Positions 47,101-62,100 of a stretch of DNA of 64,000 nucleotides are shown one piece after another (position 1 is the first letter of the stretch; the number at the start of each line of letters is the position of its first letter). A model generated the notes under the pieces. It had not been told where the DNA came from. It saw nothing but the letters and a program-made list of their open reading frames with translations, and did no database searches. The position numbers and the translations under genes were made by a program. Location of the stretch: NCBI RefSeq assembly GCF_947507565.1, contig NC_089180.1:682001-746000 (forward strand), read 5' to 3'. The DNA is from Oscarella lobularis. Lineage: Eukaryota > Porifera > Homoscleromorpha > Homosclerophorida > Oscarellidae.

Positions 47101-50100
47101 CGTGGAAACTCGTCTGTAATACCTTCGAAACATTGCAGTAACTATTTCCCGCCATGTCCGTAAGTGACGAGACCATCAAGTGAATCCACGTGTCTTCTCT
47201 GCTGGTCGCTAATTTGCGTCTAATTTTAATGCGATCAGCATCGTACGACGACAGAAGGATTACGATCACTGGGCCATCGGGACTTTCCACCGAGCTTGTT
47301 GTCAGGCTGTAAGTTTCCTCTCTGCTGGCTGAACTCAGTAAGGCTATCTCAGAAACGTCCATAGAAGTGGAATTGACAGTTTCGTCGAAATATAGAGTCA
47401 GATAACCGGTGTTCATGTCTAACGTGAACGAAGAGAGCGCGGGACAAGTTGTATCAGGTGTTACTTCAAATGCTTGCTTTGCGTCGCTTGGTCGAATTGG
47501 CGTGATCCTATTTTGATTCATGTCAGAAACGAAGGAAGGCGTCAGAGATAAGAAGGCGTCTGAGCCATCTGCTTGTACTGCCAAATTCGTTAGCCTTTTT
47601 AGCTCGTTCACGTCAAAGATAGAGAGAGGGAGAGTAACGATGGGGCTGTCGGCTGAAGTGAAATTAGAAAGCTTCGTCAAATTATATGTTACTGAGCTTC
47701 CCGTTCTGTTGTTGTGAATCGAAACTTCTGAAATTTCCAGCGACGAAACGTCGACTGTTTCCGAGAAAGTCATACGCAAATTTCCGTCGTCCATATCTAA
47801 AGTGAAAGACACCAAAACAGGCGATGTGATGTCTTCGCCGTAATAGTTCACAGGCAGCGGTTGAGAAGGCCCAACGCCTCTCACAAAGTTCCCATCCATG
47901 TCACGTATAGTTTCATTGGTTACGGAAATGAAGGTGTCAACAAACGACGTGGCGATGTCTTCTCTCGATTTCAGCACGTCCAAATCGTCTTTGGATAATA
48001 TATTGAACAGTCACAACTCCACCTCGGTGCGTTACGACGTTTCCTCCCGTCAGAGCGTAGCTGTCGTACGACGAGTCGTTTCCACCAAGGAAGCTGATCT
48101 GAGTGAAGTCTAAAGCACTAGTATTGACAGTCTAGCTGAAGAAAAGCGAAAGGATGCCGGCGTTTATGTCAATATCGAATTTGTCCAGACTAGGTCGCGT
48201 CTTGTCTTGAATGTAAACTTTCACGCCCAGAGCGCTCGTATTCCTTATTTCAACTAAATTGTTGCCGTTCATGTCTTCAATAAGAAGTTGACTGGCGGAC
48301 AAGAATGTGCGGAATTCGGAAGTAGCAAGCTGATCCAAATATTTGATTTCGTCTAGATCCAGTCGACTTAGATTGATGACAATCGTACTGCCGTTTTCGC
48401 TAAACGACGACGTTCCACTCGTTCCATTTAGGGAATACGAATCGTAGTCCGAAGAGTCGTTGACCGACTGATCTGATCAACGGCGAGCGATTTCACGTTG
48501 ACCGTTTCCGTGAAAAACGCGGTCAAAGTTCCAACATTAAGATCCAAATCAAACCGGACAAGCTCAGGAGCCGTTTTATCCTCAACGAAGTCTCGTGCAG
48601 GCAAACTTTCTGACCGCTCTGCCTCGTTGAAGTTCATATTGTAGACACTCCTCTGTTCCACTCTGAGGAACGTGTTCGCTTTTGACGTTGCGAGGTCGGT
48701 CAACGCTTTGATGTCGTTCAAGTCCTGCACGGAAAGACGCAGTTGTATCCAAGTCTGATTCTTCTCGTTCAGAATTTCTCCACCGGAAAGCGTATAGACG
48801 CTTGTTGCGTTTTCGTTCGCAAAGTGGAGACGAGTAGGGTCGAAAGTATTCGCGTCGACTGTTTCGGTGAACGTCAGGGTCACAATGCCGCTATTTAGAT
48901 CCAGCTCGAACGAAATGAATTCGGGTGGCAAAGAATCTGGGCTGAACACTTCAACGTTTGGTGCGTCTTCAGGGTTGGAGGCAAGGATTACATTGGCAGA
49001 CATGTCATTGACGGCACTAGTTGTGAACGATAGATAAGTGGAGTCGTTAGAAGAGGCCAGTTCAGTATTTGCTTTAATGTTGTTTAGATCAAAGGGCGAA
49101 AGAGAAACAACAACAACGGGATCGTTTGTTCGTGATACGCTTCCTCCAGTCAGTTGGTAGGAGGTCGTTGCTTGAGAGAGGTTTGCTCGATTATGGATCG
49201 AAAAGCTGGTGACGTTAAAGGAAGAGACATTCACTGTTTCGTCGAACGTGAGAATCAGTTGGCCGGCCGTTAGGTTCAAATTGAAAGACACAAGTGACGG
49301 CTCCGTGATATCTGGTGAGAAATTGAGAACGCTTTTGCGTGACAAGGCGAAGAGCTGATTTTCGTCTACGTCAACAACAACAAACAGAGAATCCAGAGAC
49401 AGAAACGTGTCCTTTGCGCCAGTTGCCAAGCTCTCCAGCCTCTTTACAGCGTTCAGATCATTAGGTAGCAGACTAATATTGAGAATTGGCGAGTGTGGAC
49501 TACTAATCGATGTCCGGAATGGCAGTACCAATCCACCGGTTAGATTAAGAGATTCATTTACACCACTCAATTGCATCAATGATAAGTTGATTGTTGAGAC
49601 GCTAACCGTTTCAGAGAAACTAAGTGTGACCACGCCTGAATTCATGTCCAAATCAAAGTTGACAAGTACCGGAGCTGTTGTATCTTTCGTGTATGTTACT
49701 GTCTTTACGACTGGAGTCATATAGATAGGATTGTCACTCATATCAATTAAAGGTTGAATTCTCGTTTCTGCCCAGCGCCAATTTCTTGATCTCGTTAAAG
49801 TCAAAGTCGTCGAGTTTAACAATGATGACCGGATCGTTGCTAGGAGTGACAGTTCCACCGGTTAGAGTATAACCATCGGTCCTGTTCGACGTGCCATAGA
49901 GCGTTATTCCAATTGGCCGTACGCTAGAAGCGTTGACCGTTTCAGAGAAAGTCAGCACAATCTCTTTTGAGTCCATATTCACCGAAAAACTGACGAGTGT
50001 TGGAGACGACGTGTCCGCCACGAACAGACTAGCTCTAATAGGCGGACTGGTCTGAACACCATTTCCGACCATGTCTTCAACTCCTCCTTCCAGAACGCGA

Positions 50101-53100
50101 ACAAACGTCGTACTGAGTGACGTGGCAAGCGCTGTCAAACGCTTGACGTCGTCTTGATCTTCCTTTCCAAGAAGGATCTTGATTCGGGTGCTATCGTTAC
50201 CGATAGCCACGCTTTCAAACTTCAGTGAATGCACAACTGCGACGGATGCATTGTCAGCAGAAAGAAGCTCGTATCGAGACGGAACCACGCTCTCACGTCG
50301 AACCGTTTCATCAAAGACGAGAATGAGTTCACCGGAATTGACGTCAAGTTCGAACGTTTCAAGGATAGGCGGTGTACTGTCAGCAGTATAGTTCTTCACC
50401 TTCAGAGCCGATATGCCGTTCAAGAGAGGACGCACCGGTTGGTCGTTCATATCAACAATAAAGCCTCGTTCGACAACAAGGTAGGACGAGTTGGAATTTT
50501 CACCGATCTTCTTGCGTTTGATTTCGTTCAGATCAGACACATTTAGAAGAATTGATATACGAGTGCTGTCTTCGCGAGAAAGGCGGACTCCTCCAGTCAG
50601 AGAGTGCTGTTCTGCAGCGCTGGTGGCATTGAAAAGCCGTTGCAGTGTGATCCCGGTAAAATCAATTGACGAAACGTCAATGGTCTCAACGAAATAAATG
50701 CTCAGCACGCCGGAATTCATGTCAAGACTGAAGCTTCGAATGACTGGTCTAACACTGTCGTTGCATGACGTAGTCAATCGCTCGTATGGCCGAATCGCTT
50801 TCGACAGATATGATCGGATTATTATTCATATCCTTGACGAGGTCCTCTGTGAAGGCCAAATAGGACGTGTTGAGACTGACCAGAAGATCGGTCTCTTTCT
50901 TTATAGAATTGAGATCACTTTGACTAAGACGGAGAACGAGTCGTTCTCCGTTTGTTCCGGTTGCGTTTCCGCCTTGGAGAGTGTAGCTCGAGCCTTGAGA
51001 TCTATTTGCCGCACCTTGGAATGTCAAAGCTGTCGGATCAAGTGTGGCTATCAGAACCGGTTCGTCGAACAGAAGAGTTAGCGTTTCCTGCGTTAGATCG
51101 ACAGAGAAGGAAAGTAGAACAGGACTCAAAAGATCTTCTGCATAGTCCGTGGCCACCTGGATCGTTTCCTCTGATGGATTAGGCGGAACGCTAGTGTCTC
51201 GAACTCCGCCGTACTTGATTTCGAGCCACGTCGTCGTCCTGTTGACAGCCAAAGCTTCGTCCAATTTCAGATGGCTCAGATCGACGTGGGCCAGTGTGAT
51301 GACAATAATCGGAGAAAGTTCCAAAGTAGCCGACTTGAAACTCGTCAATTTTACTTCCGTCGACGTATTGAGTGCGAAACTTTGAATAGAAAACAATGTC
51401 ACGTCCAGGGTAGACGAATCAACCGTCTCGTCGTATGTAAGAGACAAAGTCTCACTTGTAAGGTTCAAAGAGAACTGCTGAAGCCGTGGTCCGCTTTCGT
51501 CCCTTGTAAAAAGTCGAACACTTCTCGCGCCTTCAACATCAATCGGTTTGACGTAAAGCCCACTCATATCCAACACGGTGTTATTTTTGATAGATATAAA
51601 GGTGTTATTTGGCTTTGTAGCAAGATCGACGAAAGCCTTTAGTGCATTCAGATCGGCGCGACTTAGCTGAACAATCAGGTGCGTTCCATCGTCACTTGAA
51701 GACCAACTTCCATCGTTTCCACTTTGCTGACGACTTCGCAGTACGACGAAATTTTCGTACGTCAAGTTAATGTTTTTTCTTACACCTTGCAGAGTGATTG
51801 AGACAATGTTCAACGAACTTGCGTTCACAGTTTCCGAGAAAAGGAGAGTTACCTCTCCACTGTCCAGATCCAGATCAAATTCCAGAAGTTCGGGCTGAGT
51901 CACGTCTGGCAAAAGTGCAAGAGCACGAAGTCCTTGGTTGATACTTATTTCTACCACTGCGTTACTGTTCATATCATTAATAGCAGACGAACTCAAGGTC
52001 AGATACGTATTATTGATCGTCGACGCCAAAGCCGGTAGCCTCTTTACTTCGTTCAGATCAGTTGCATGTAAATCAATGACAATGGTCACGCCGTCTTCCG
52101 ACGTTGAGCGACTTCTGTTTGCGAGTCTGTGAAACAGTTGAGGATCGGACGACTGCACTTGGTCGTGCTGCAGTACAATGCTCGTCACGTTGAGACTCGA
52201 TCTGTCAACAGTTTCAGAGAAAGACAGGATGAGCTTGCCTTCATTGAGATCCAAATCAAAAGAGACCAGAGACGGTGCCGTTCGATCAGGCGTAACAGTA
52301 GACGCTTTCAGAGCGGAGGAATTCGAAATAGCCGCCACCCAATTCTCATTCATGTCTTGCACAAACAGCGACGAAATTATCAGGAAGGAGTTGTTCTTTT
52401 CTGTTGCAAGATTTTCCAATTTTTTGATGGAGTTCAAGTCAGTAGACGAGAAGAAAACTTCCAAGGTAGTGGAATCGCTCAGATTTACATACTGACTTGG
52501 CGCAAGAGGAAAAACGACGTTAGAATACAGGCTACTTCGTCCTCCTGTTAGCGAATAGAACGTTGTCTCACCCCGCGCAGCTTCTTGTGCGCTCTGCAGA
52601 ATAAGTTCTTTCATCCTCAAAGTTGACGACTTCACTGCTTCAGAGAAGGTAAGCAGCATGCGGCCTTCGTCTAGATCCAATGTGAAATCGATAAGTCTCG
52701 GGGGAGTGGTGTCTTCTGTTAAGTTAGCAATACGTATAGCGTTCTCGTACTCCACCGCAACGACATCATTTCCAAACATGTCGTCAACCATACTAGCATC
52801 TATGCTGATAAACGCGTTGTCGTTGGTGGTGGCAATATGTCTTGCCACCTTGATACGATTTTGATCGATGTCTGTCAAATTTAGTTTGAGTTCAGTCGAG
52901 TCAATTTGATCGAAGCTCCCTCCAATAAGATGAAATGAATCTAGATGAGACGTGCTTAGGTTCTGATTGCCTTGGATGACTATTGACGTTGGTGTGGCAG
53001 TGGCTGCGCTTACAGTCTCGTCAAAAAGCAAAGTCATAGTGCCCAAGTTCAAATCGAGAGAAAATTCGACAAGTCTCGGACGAATAATATCTGGGGATAC

Positions 53101-56100
53101 GAACGACGCCCGAACTTTCGTCGCTGTTTCAAGGACATTTCCGCTTGTGTCTCGTATGGCGTCAGGTTCCGCCGAAAGGAACGTATTATTGATTGACGTA
53201 GCGAGATTTCGGTATGCTTTCAGCTGATTTAGATCGTTCGTGTCGACGTAAAGTACAACTACCGTAGAATCTTCAATCGATCCTTTTCCTCCTTTAATTA
53301 AGTCGATATTGCAGGCCACCGCTCGAGCTCTCTCCAAGACTTATAAAGGTCGGCGATAGAGACGAAGCATTTACTGTCTCATCAAATGTCAATAGAATTT
53401 CCTCGCTCGTCAGATTGAGAGAGAAGGACGTGAGTCTGGAGCTGGTTGTGTCGGCGATGTAAACTCTTTCCGCTCGGACAGCGCGTAGGGACTGACGGGA
53501 TTGACAGAGTTGTTATTCATGTCTCTTACCAAGTCGTACGTAAATCTCAAATAGCTGTTCTCTATGTTCGTCGCCATTGAAAGTATCTTCTTAATTTCGT
53601 TGCTGTCGTCCGTGGAAAGCCGCACAGAAATGATGGTGGAATCACTCGTACTACTTGTGCTGCTTTTTAGCCTATAGAAACCCATCGATTCGTTTATGTT
53701 GGAAGCGCTTTGGAAAACAAGCGACGATGGATTGAACGAATCGGCTTTAACGGTTTCGTCAAACGTTAGCCTGACGAGTCCTTCATCCATATCCAGTGAA
53801 AATTCGAAATCGTCCAAGCTGTTTGGAGATGTCGTGTCGGGAATTACTTCTACCGCTTGGATGGCATTGTAGTCGGTGATCGCAATAACGTCGACTCCGA
53901 ATACATCGTTCAGAGATTGAGCCGTCATCGTTAGGTAAGAGTTATTAACATTTGTTCCTAGATTGAGATTTTTCTTTATCGAGTTCAGATCGTAGGCTGA
54001 TAGATCGATAGTTATGTAGTAGCCGTTCGGACTCGACGTGGTCGAATTTTCGTTCAGTACGAGATAATCGCTGTTTCTTTTTGTTCTCGCCTGAAGAACG
54101 AAGGCAGAACTGTAAAGACTTGACGAGTCAATAATATCATCAAACGTAAGCAAAAGCTGTCCGGCGTCGATGTCAAAAGTAAATTCAATCAATTTAGATG
54201 GAGTTTGGTCCGAGACAAAAGTCTTTGCTCGAAGGGCTTTTTCTGCTGTAATCTCTTGGATTCTGTTCCCTGCCATGTCATTAACAGTTTTGTTAGAAAC
54301 TGTAATAAACGTATCACCGATGCCAGTTGATAGATTCGTTGCGAGTTTCAGATAGCGGATGTCGGGTTTCAGCAAGTGCAACGTGACGGTCATTGTTCCG
54401 TTCACGTTGGAAGAATCGTCTATTCTTCCACCAGTGAGTCGTCTTCCGCCAGCAGACGGATTTTCACCAGGTACGATTGCTAGACCAGTTGGATCAAACG
54501 AAGAGATTCGAATTGGCTCGTCAAAAGACAGAACGATAATGTCTTTGTCCATACTAACGTCGAATGAGGCCAAGGTTGGTCTGGTTGCGTCCGAGGTAAA
54601 GGCACCCTTCCTAATTTTCGTAGCGTTCCCATTGCCAACAGGAACAACTTTGTTCGGAAAACGAATCGCCAAGTCCGTGATCATTTCCTCGGTGAACGTC
54701 ATAAATGTGGTCTCGTCGTCTATTGCAAGATTTCCTATTGACTTGAGTGCATTGACGTCATCCAAAAGAAGATCCGCTTGCACTGTGAAATTGTTTGGAC
54801 TTCCTATGGTACCTCCAGTCAAAGTAACGGAATCTCTAGCGACCTTCCTTTCAACTGTCCTCTGCAGAGTGACAGATGTGCCGTCAAAAGAGGATGCAAG
54901 CACCGGCTCGTCAAAGGTCATTATCAACGCGTACGTATCCAAATTGAGCGCAAACGAAATAAGCTGAGGTCGCGTTGTGTCGTCACTAAATTCTGTTACA
55001 ACAACAGCAGCATCTTTACTGACTGAGTTGATCCAATTGAATGACATATCTTGAACGAACCGAGACGAAAAAGATATCCAGCAGTTGCTCTCGCTTGAAC
55101 ACAAATAGAGAAGAAGTTTCAAGGCGTCAAGATCACGTTTGGAGAGTCTAAATGTCATTTTCGTATTGTCGGTTCCTAGAACGTTTCCTCCCGTAAGACT
55201 GTACTCAAAATCAGGATTTCGAATGAACGACTGAAAAGTGATGGCCGTAAGGTTGACTGACGAAAATCTGACTGGTTCATCAAAGACCAAGTCCACTGTC
55301 TCAGAGGTTAGATTGAAAACTGCAAATTCGGACAGAGAAGGACGCTTCTCATCTTGAATAAATTTCGTCGACTTGAAGCCACAGCCTTCAAAGCTATTAC
55401 TGTCAAAACGATTTCCTACCATGTCCTTCAGAAGAGCTCCGCCATAAGTGAGGTAGCAATCCGTTCCATTTGACTCGTCCTTGCAAATCGATAGCCTTTT
55501 CACTTCGTTTAGGTCTTCAGTGGCAAGTCTGCAGATAAACTGCGTCTTGTCATCACTAGAGCAAGTTCCACCTCCCATTATGTTGTAAACGATTGGGACC
55601 TCTTCTCCCGAACCAGACCCTGAACCAGAGCCAGAATCAGCTTTGTAAGGACAGTTTTGTAAAGAAAATTGAGACAGAGACAAAGTTGAAACGTTGACTG
55701 CCTCGTCAAAAGACAGTAGGATGGCTCCTTGGTTCAAATCCATTACAAAAGATTTCAGGGTAGGCTCTGTCTTGTCTTCAACAAAGCTGGAAACACGCAA
55801 ATTGGCTTGAGGCGAAAGACCGTTACCATTCATATCTGATACTATTGCCTCGCGTACGATCAAGAAAGTAGACTGCTTGCTTATAGCTAAACGCTCTTGA
55901 CGTTTCAAATTATTGATGTCTTCGGGAGTTAGTGCTAGGTCCACAACGATTGAGTCTTCGGTTGTAAGAAGTATACCACCAGTAAGGGTATATCGTTGCG
56001 TTCCTTCACCGATAGCTTCATTTTTCAGCGTTATCTCAGTAGTTTTAAAAGTCAACAAGTCGACAATTTCGTTGAAGTTGAAGAACACCCTCCCCACGCT

Positions 56101-59100
56101 CATGTCCAATGTAAATGAGAGCAGTATAGGACTGGTAGTATCCGCAGTGTATCGTCTGGGAAGACTGACGATGTCTGAAACATCGACAGGCGACACTTCT
56201 ATGCCAGACATGTCACGAACAAACTTGGTACTGAACGACAGATAGGAGCTGCCACGTCCAATAGCAAGGTCTCTGATTTTCTTGATTTGATTTGCGTCTT
56301 CATCAGAAAGAGTAATATTTATAACTGTTCCATTGTCGATTGAACTTGAGCCACCAGTCAGCCTGTAAGACGAAGAATTTGACACCTGCGACGACTGAAA
56401 GAAAATGTCTTCTAGACGAAGAGACGATTGATCAACTGTTTCGTCAAAAGTCAATGCAAGCAGAAAAGCATCCAAATCGAAGTCGAAAGAAACCAACTTC
56501 GGGCTGGAAGAGTCCCTCACATATGCATCAACGCCAATTGCATTAGCGGCCGAAATATTTCTAACGTTGTTTCTGTTCATATCTAAAACCGTCTTGTTCG
56601 TAAGCCCGACGAATGTCGTTTCTTCAGAAATGGCAAGCGAGTACTTTTTCTTAATTTCGTTCAAGTCTCTGGGTAGCAAAGAAACGATGACCGTCTCCTC
56701 ATTCGTCAGAGAAAATGTTCCGCCTGTTAGAGTGTAGTAGTCCAACGGTCCGTCAAATTCTACAGAGAGCACATCAACCCCGCTTCCGCTTCCACTTCCA
56801 CTTCCACTACCACTTTTTGCTATGTCGTCACGAACTTTTGACACGCCTTGTGAGTAAACTGTAATCTCTTCCAAGCGCAACGTTAAAACGTCTACAATTT
56901 CGGAGAAAGACAAAGTCAACTTGCCAAGGTTGAGATCCAGACTGAAGTCGTCGAGCTGCGGAGGAATTCGATCTTCAGTAAAAACTCGCACCTTCTTTCC
57001 AGTAATTTCTCTATCTGCAAAACTGCGTTGCCATTCATGTCACTAATAGAAGATCTGGTAAAGCTGAGATAAGTATTATTTTCGTTTGTTGCCAAATCAA
57101 TGCGACTCTTTATCTGGATAAGGTCGCTTCTTCCTAGTTCAATATCTATCGTGTCCGAGTATCTGGAAGGCGACGAACTATCCAGAGTCAAGTAGAAGAA
57201 ATAGTCGCTTTCCCAGCGCAAATTGAGAAAGTCGCTGAACTGAAGAAGAAGTTTGGTTACAGCCAACGATTCAACATCAACCGTTTCTGAATACTGCAAT
57301 GTCATTATCTCAGAAGCGAGATTCAATTAAGTCGAAAAACTCCAACGCAGGAGGAGTAGTGTCATGGACGTAGACAGAAACTGGAGCTGAATTTAGGCCA
57401 TTGTTTCTAGCTTGAACGAAGTTGCCGTTCATGTCTCTCAAAGCTGAAGACGGATACACAAGCCAACTTGTTTCAAATGAAAGGCCTATTCTTCTCGCTT
57501 TCAAAGCGTTTAGATCTTCGTGGCTAATACTGATGCGAACAATGGTGCTGTCACTACTTCTATCGACAATGCTGTTTGCCACATTGTATCCGTTAGCATC
57601 CTGCGTCGCGCGAAATGAAGACTGCAACCGTATTTGTTCAATTTTGAAGGTTGAAACATCAACGGTTTCATCAAATGTCAGCTCCAGCACACCGGTATTA
57701 GAGTCCAAACTGTAGTTGGTCAAAATGGCTCTGGATTCATCCGAAATAAACAATTCTGCTTGCTTTGCATCCCCATTACCAATCGACTTGACCGGATTGC
57801 TGGCCATGTCAGAAACGAACGTTTCGTCCAGTACAAGGAAGGAGGTACTGAGATTCGTCAGAAGATCGTCCTTTCTTTTGATTTCATTTAAATCAGTGAT
57901 GGTAAAATAAATGACTACTTCCAGTCCATCTTCACTCGGAGAAAACCCGCCCGTTAGACGATGCTCCGTCGATAGATTCGACGAGAGCTGCGACGACTGG
58001 AAAGCAAGGCTCGGTACGTTGAGACTTGAACGATCAACCGGTTCATCAAATTCCATTGCTACAGTGCCAATATCCATGTTGATGGAAAAGTTGACGAGAC
58101 GGGGTGACGTCGTATCAATGCCGTATCGCGTCGCCTTCACGACAAGGTCTTCATTTTCGTTTGCTTGTTCGGCCAGATCCTTAACTGCTCCAGACCTTAA
58201 TCGAATCCAAGTGTTTGAGGCTTCCGTAGCCAAATCGCGCTTCAATTTAATTTCGTGTAAGTCATTGAGAGACATCGTTATGTGCACTACTGTCGAGTCG
58301 GCTGCAGAAATGGCTCTTGCTTCGGTGAGACGATACGCCGTCGTTCCATTTACGTCTGACTGAACGGATACTCGCGACACGTTCAAGGTAGACACGTCGA
58401 CCGTTTCGTCAAACGTTAGCGATAGGACCTCTGAAGTCAAGTTGAATGTCAACTCGATGAGCACCGGAGCAGAAGTATCGGGAACGTACAGAGCAACTCT
58501 CTCGCCGTTGTCAAATGAAATTGGAGAAATAGGCAAACGGAAAGTGTTCTCCACTAACGCCGAAGAGAAGGAGAGGTAGGTCTGATTGGAATTGCGTGCC
58601 AGTTGGGTGATTCGTTTAATTTCGTTCATATCATCTTTTCCGATGTTCACCACGAGCGAGGTGGCGTCGGGAGTAGAACTAGTGCTTTTTAGCGGGGCCG
58701 TTCCATTTACCAAAGTATAGCGATACAGTTTCGAAGAATTTTTGGCTGGCTGTAGAGTCAACTCCGAGATATCCAATGATCTAGCGTTGACCGTTTCACT
58801 AAAGCTCAGAATCATTAGACTGGCGTCCATATCTATATATGAATGAGAGAAGCTTCGGAACAATGCTATCAGGAACATACAGCTGCACTTGCTCTGCATT
58901 TGTTTTGGAAATGGAAACGATTTCGTTTCCATTCATATCCTCAATCGTCTCTTTTGTTAGTGAAATGAAAGTTGTGGCATTGCTTGTTGCAAGGTCTCGC
59001 AGGCGCTTGATTTCGTTGAGATCAGCGTCGTCAATGTCCACCACAAGATACGTTCCATCGCTAGACGCGGTAAAACTGTTATTGGAGAATGTAAAAGACG

Positions 59101-62100
59101 TTTCCGAACTCGTCGTATTCGACGATCTTCTTAAAGTCACCGCCGCGGAATTGAGCGTCGAAGTACGCACCGTCTCGGTAAAATAGAGCGTCAGCTGACT
59201 CAAAGTAAAATCCAAATCAAAATTTTCTAGTAAAGGACGTGTCGAGTCTTCAGTGAAATCTGAAACTTTCTTGGCAGCATCTGCTTCTATAGGTGTCATA
59301 AGATTCTTGTTCATGTCTCTCACAAGCCAGGCCGTGGATGAAATAAATGTATTGTTAGCTTCCGTAGCTAAATTTTGCAATCGCTTAATTTCATTCAGGT
59401 CGCTGTCCGACAGAGTAATCTGAATGAAAATCGAATCCCGGGACGAACTGGAGCTGTCTGTCAGTTGCCTTTGATGAGTTCCATTTAATGTAGAATTTGA
59501 TCTTCCTTGAACAGTCAGCCGAGTGACGTCAAAAGAGGAAGCGTTTACAGTTTCAGAGAACGTCAAAAAGATAATTCCACTGTCCAAATCCAGATCAAAT
59601 GAACTGATAATCGGTGACGTTGTATCTTCGGTAAACGTTTTGACGTTCAAAGCTGTGTCGTTGAAAATTTCATCGAGTAGATTCGAGTTCATGTCCTTTA
59701 CCCCTCCCTCCAGAATTGACAAATAAGTGGATCGTTTGGATTGTGCCAAGAATTGCAGTCGCGTTATTTCGTCCAAGTCTTCTTTCGAAAAGCTAATATT
59801 CAGAAATCTAGAGTTGATCAAGGAACGCGTTCCACGAGTAAGAGTGAAGACTTGCTGACTGCTGTTCTTCGAAGTAGAGCTTTGTAAAGTAAAATAGTCA
59901 TATCGAACAGACGACGAATTGACCGTTTCTGAGAAAGTCAACAGCATCACTCCATCATCCATATCGAGATCGTAAAACCACAGTCTAGGAGGCGTCGTAT
60001 CTGGTACGAATTGACGAGCGCGAACAGCATAGCCATTCAACTTCGGAAGAACAAAATTATCATTCATGTCTTGCACAAGAGTAACGTTGAAGGAAAGATA
60101 GCTGTCGTGAAGCGGAGTGGCCGTCGATTCCAACTGTTTAATGCTGTTCATATCGTCGAATGTGACGTTGACTTCTATGACTGTATCGTCCTCTGCTGTC
60201 GTATTACCGCCACGTAAACGGAAACGATTTTCTTTAGTAGAATTGTCCCAATTTTGCAAGATGAGATCAATCACACGAAAAGACGACGCATTCACAGTCT
60301 CGTCAAACAGAATCGTCAAATTTCCGACATTCATATCCAAGTCCCAGAACACCAGGTAAGGACTCGTTGTATCTGGAGTAAAAACGTTCACATTTTGGCC
60401 ATCAGACGAAGAGTGCGGCACAACTGGGTTGCTGTTCATGTCGAAAATAGAATCAAACGGAAGCGAAAGGTAAGTCGTCTCCTTGGATATGGTCAAGCCG
60501 TAAAGGCGCTTCAATTCATCACGATCGGCTTTTGAGAACGTTACGTTGACGTGAATGGAATCTTCCAGAGTGTGCTTGCCTGTTCCTGTTAACGTAAACG
60601 ACAGCAAGCCTTTGGACGAGACAGTGAAGTTCCTTCTATTTTGCACCTTCAAATTTGCCCGAACAAGTCTGTTGGCTTTCACAGTTTCCGAATAAGTAAG
60701 ATAAAGCTCTCCGCGATCCATGTCTAAATCGTAAAATTCTAGGACGGGATCAGTGGTGTCTTCGATAAAACCGGTTGTTTTCATTGCTTCGGAAGACTTG
60801 CGTTGAAGCACCTTTAAGCCTCGCTCATCCGAAATCCTAAATTGAGTGTGCGATAAGTAGGTAACGTTTGAATTGGTTGCAAGTCCTTCGTTCTTCTTAA
60901 TGGAGTTTAAATCGGCAAAACTGAAATTCAGCACAGTGACGTACCCGTCAACGGTTTCTGTGTGACCCCCTGTCAGTCGATAAAACGTTGATGCTCCTAT
61001 ATCTGAATCGTTCTGAAGTGTTATGTGCGTGGCATCAAACGTGAGTTGATCGACAACGTCGTCAAACGTCATTGTAAGCGTTCCCTCGTCCAAATCAATG
61101 TCGTACTGGAGCAAAACAGGTCTAATGTCGTCGTACTCGACGTCATCAAACCGAAGCGATTCGTTCCTCAAAATTGGAACAAGATCGTTAAAAGCCATAT
61201 CTTGTATCATTCCCAAATCAACCGATATGTAAGTGCTGTCTTCGCCTTGAACGAGCAAAGCCGGATCGAGTTTGACGAGACGGACGTCCGACCGAGTCAA
61301 AGTAATCATGACCTGCCTTTTATCGATCGTGCCTCGTTCGTATTCAAACGATCCTCCGCGCAAGGTGAAGAACGAACTACCGGGTGTCCGAAGATCTTCT
61401 TGGGACTGCAGCGTCACTCGAGTCGTCACAGTTGTATTGATCTTGACCGGTTCGTTAAACGTAAGGAACAGCTCATCCACGGCCATGTCGATGCGAACAC
61501 CGATCAATTGTGGAGGCGTTGAGTCCCTCTCATAGGAATGAGTCATCAGAGGAGGATCGCTCACTGGAGTAACAGGATTGGAGTTCATGTCTGTAATGAG
61601 CTGGTCGGTGACCGTAATAAAAGTATCGTTGGCACGGTTTGCCAGACGTTCAAGATACTTGATCACCAGTACATCATCTGGAACCAACGAGAAATGGACG
61701 TAAAGCCAATCGACGTTCGTGATGCGAGTTCCACCGACGAGGTTCTCGACTCGGTCAAATTTTCATCACTGTGAAATGTTATTGCCGTTGGATCGAACGT
61801 CGACACGTCAACAGTTTCGTCAAACGTCAACGTAATATTATTCGTGCCCATGTCGATTGAGAATCCGACGAGACGAGGGTGCATTCGATCTTCTTCAAAC
61901 TCGAGCGCATATTCGGTTTTGGGTATGAAGAGTTTGTCGCCTATAGGTGTAATCCAATTTTCTGCCATGTCTTTGAGAAGATACCTCGTGTACCGAATAA
62001 AGCAAGTGTCGTCGCGAACGCACAGAGTCGTATCAGTCTTGATACGATTGAGATCGTATGTTGTCGGTCGGAAGGAGATCACCTGCGAATCGTTTCTCGT

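Noticed and set aside
50698-52551. Plus-strand frames opposite the giant gene
   Set aside because: They recur in phase with the repeats on the minus strand and have no independent signature.
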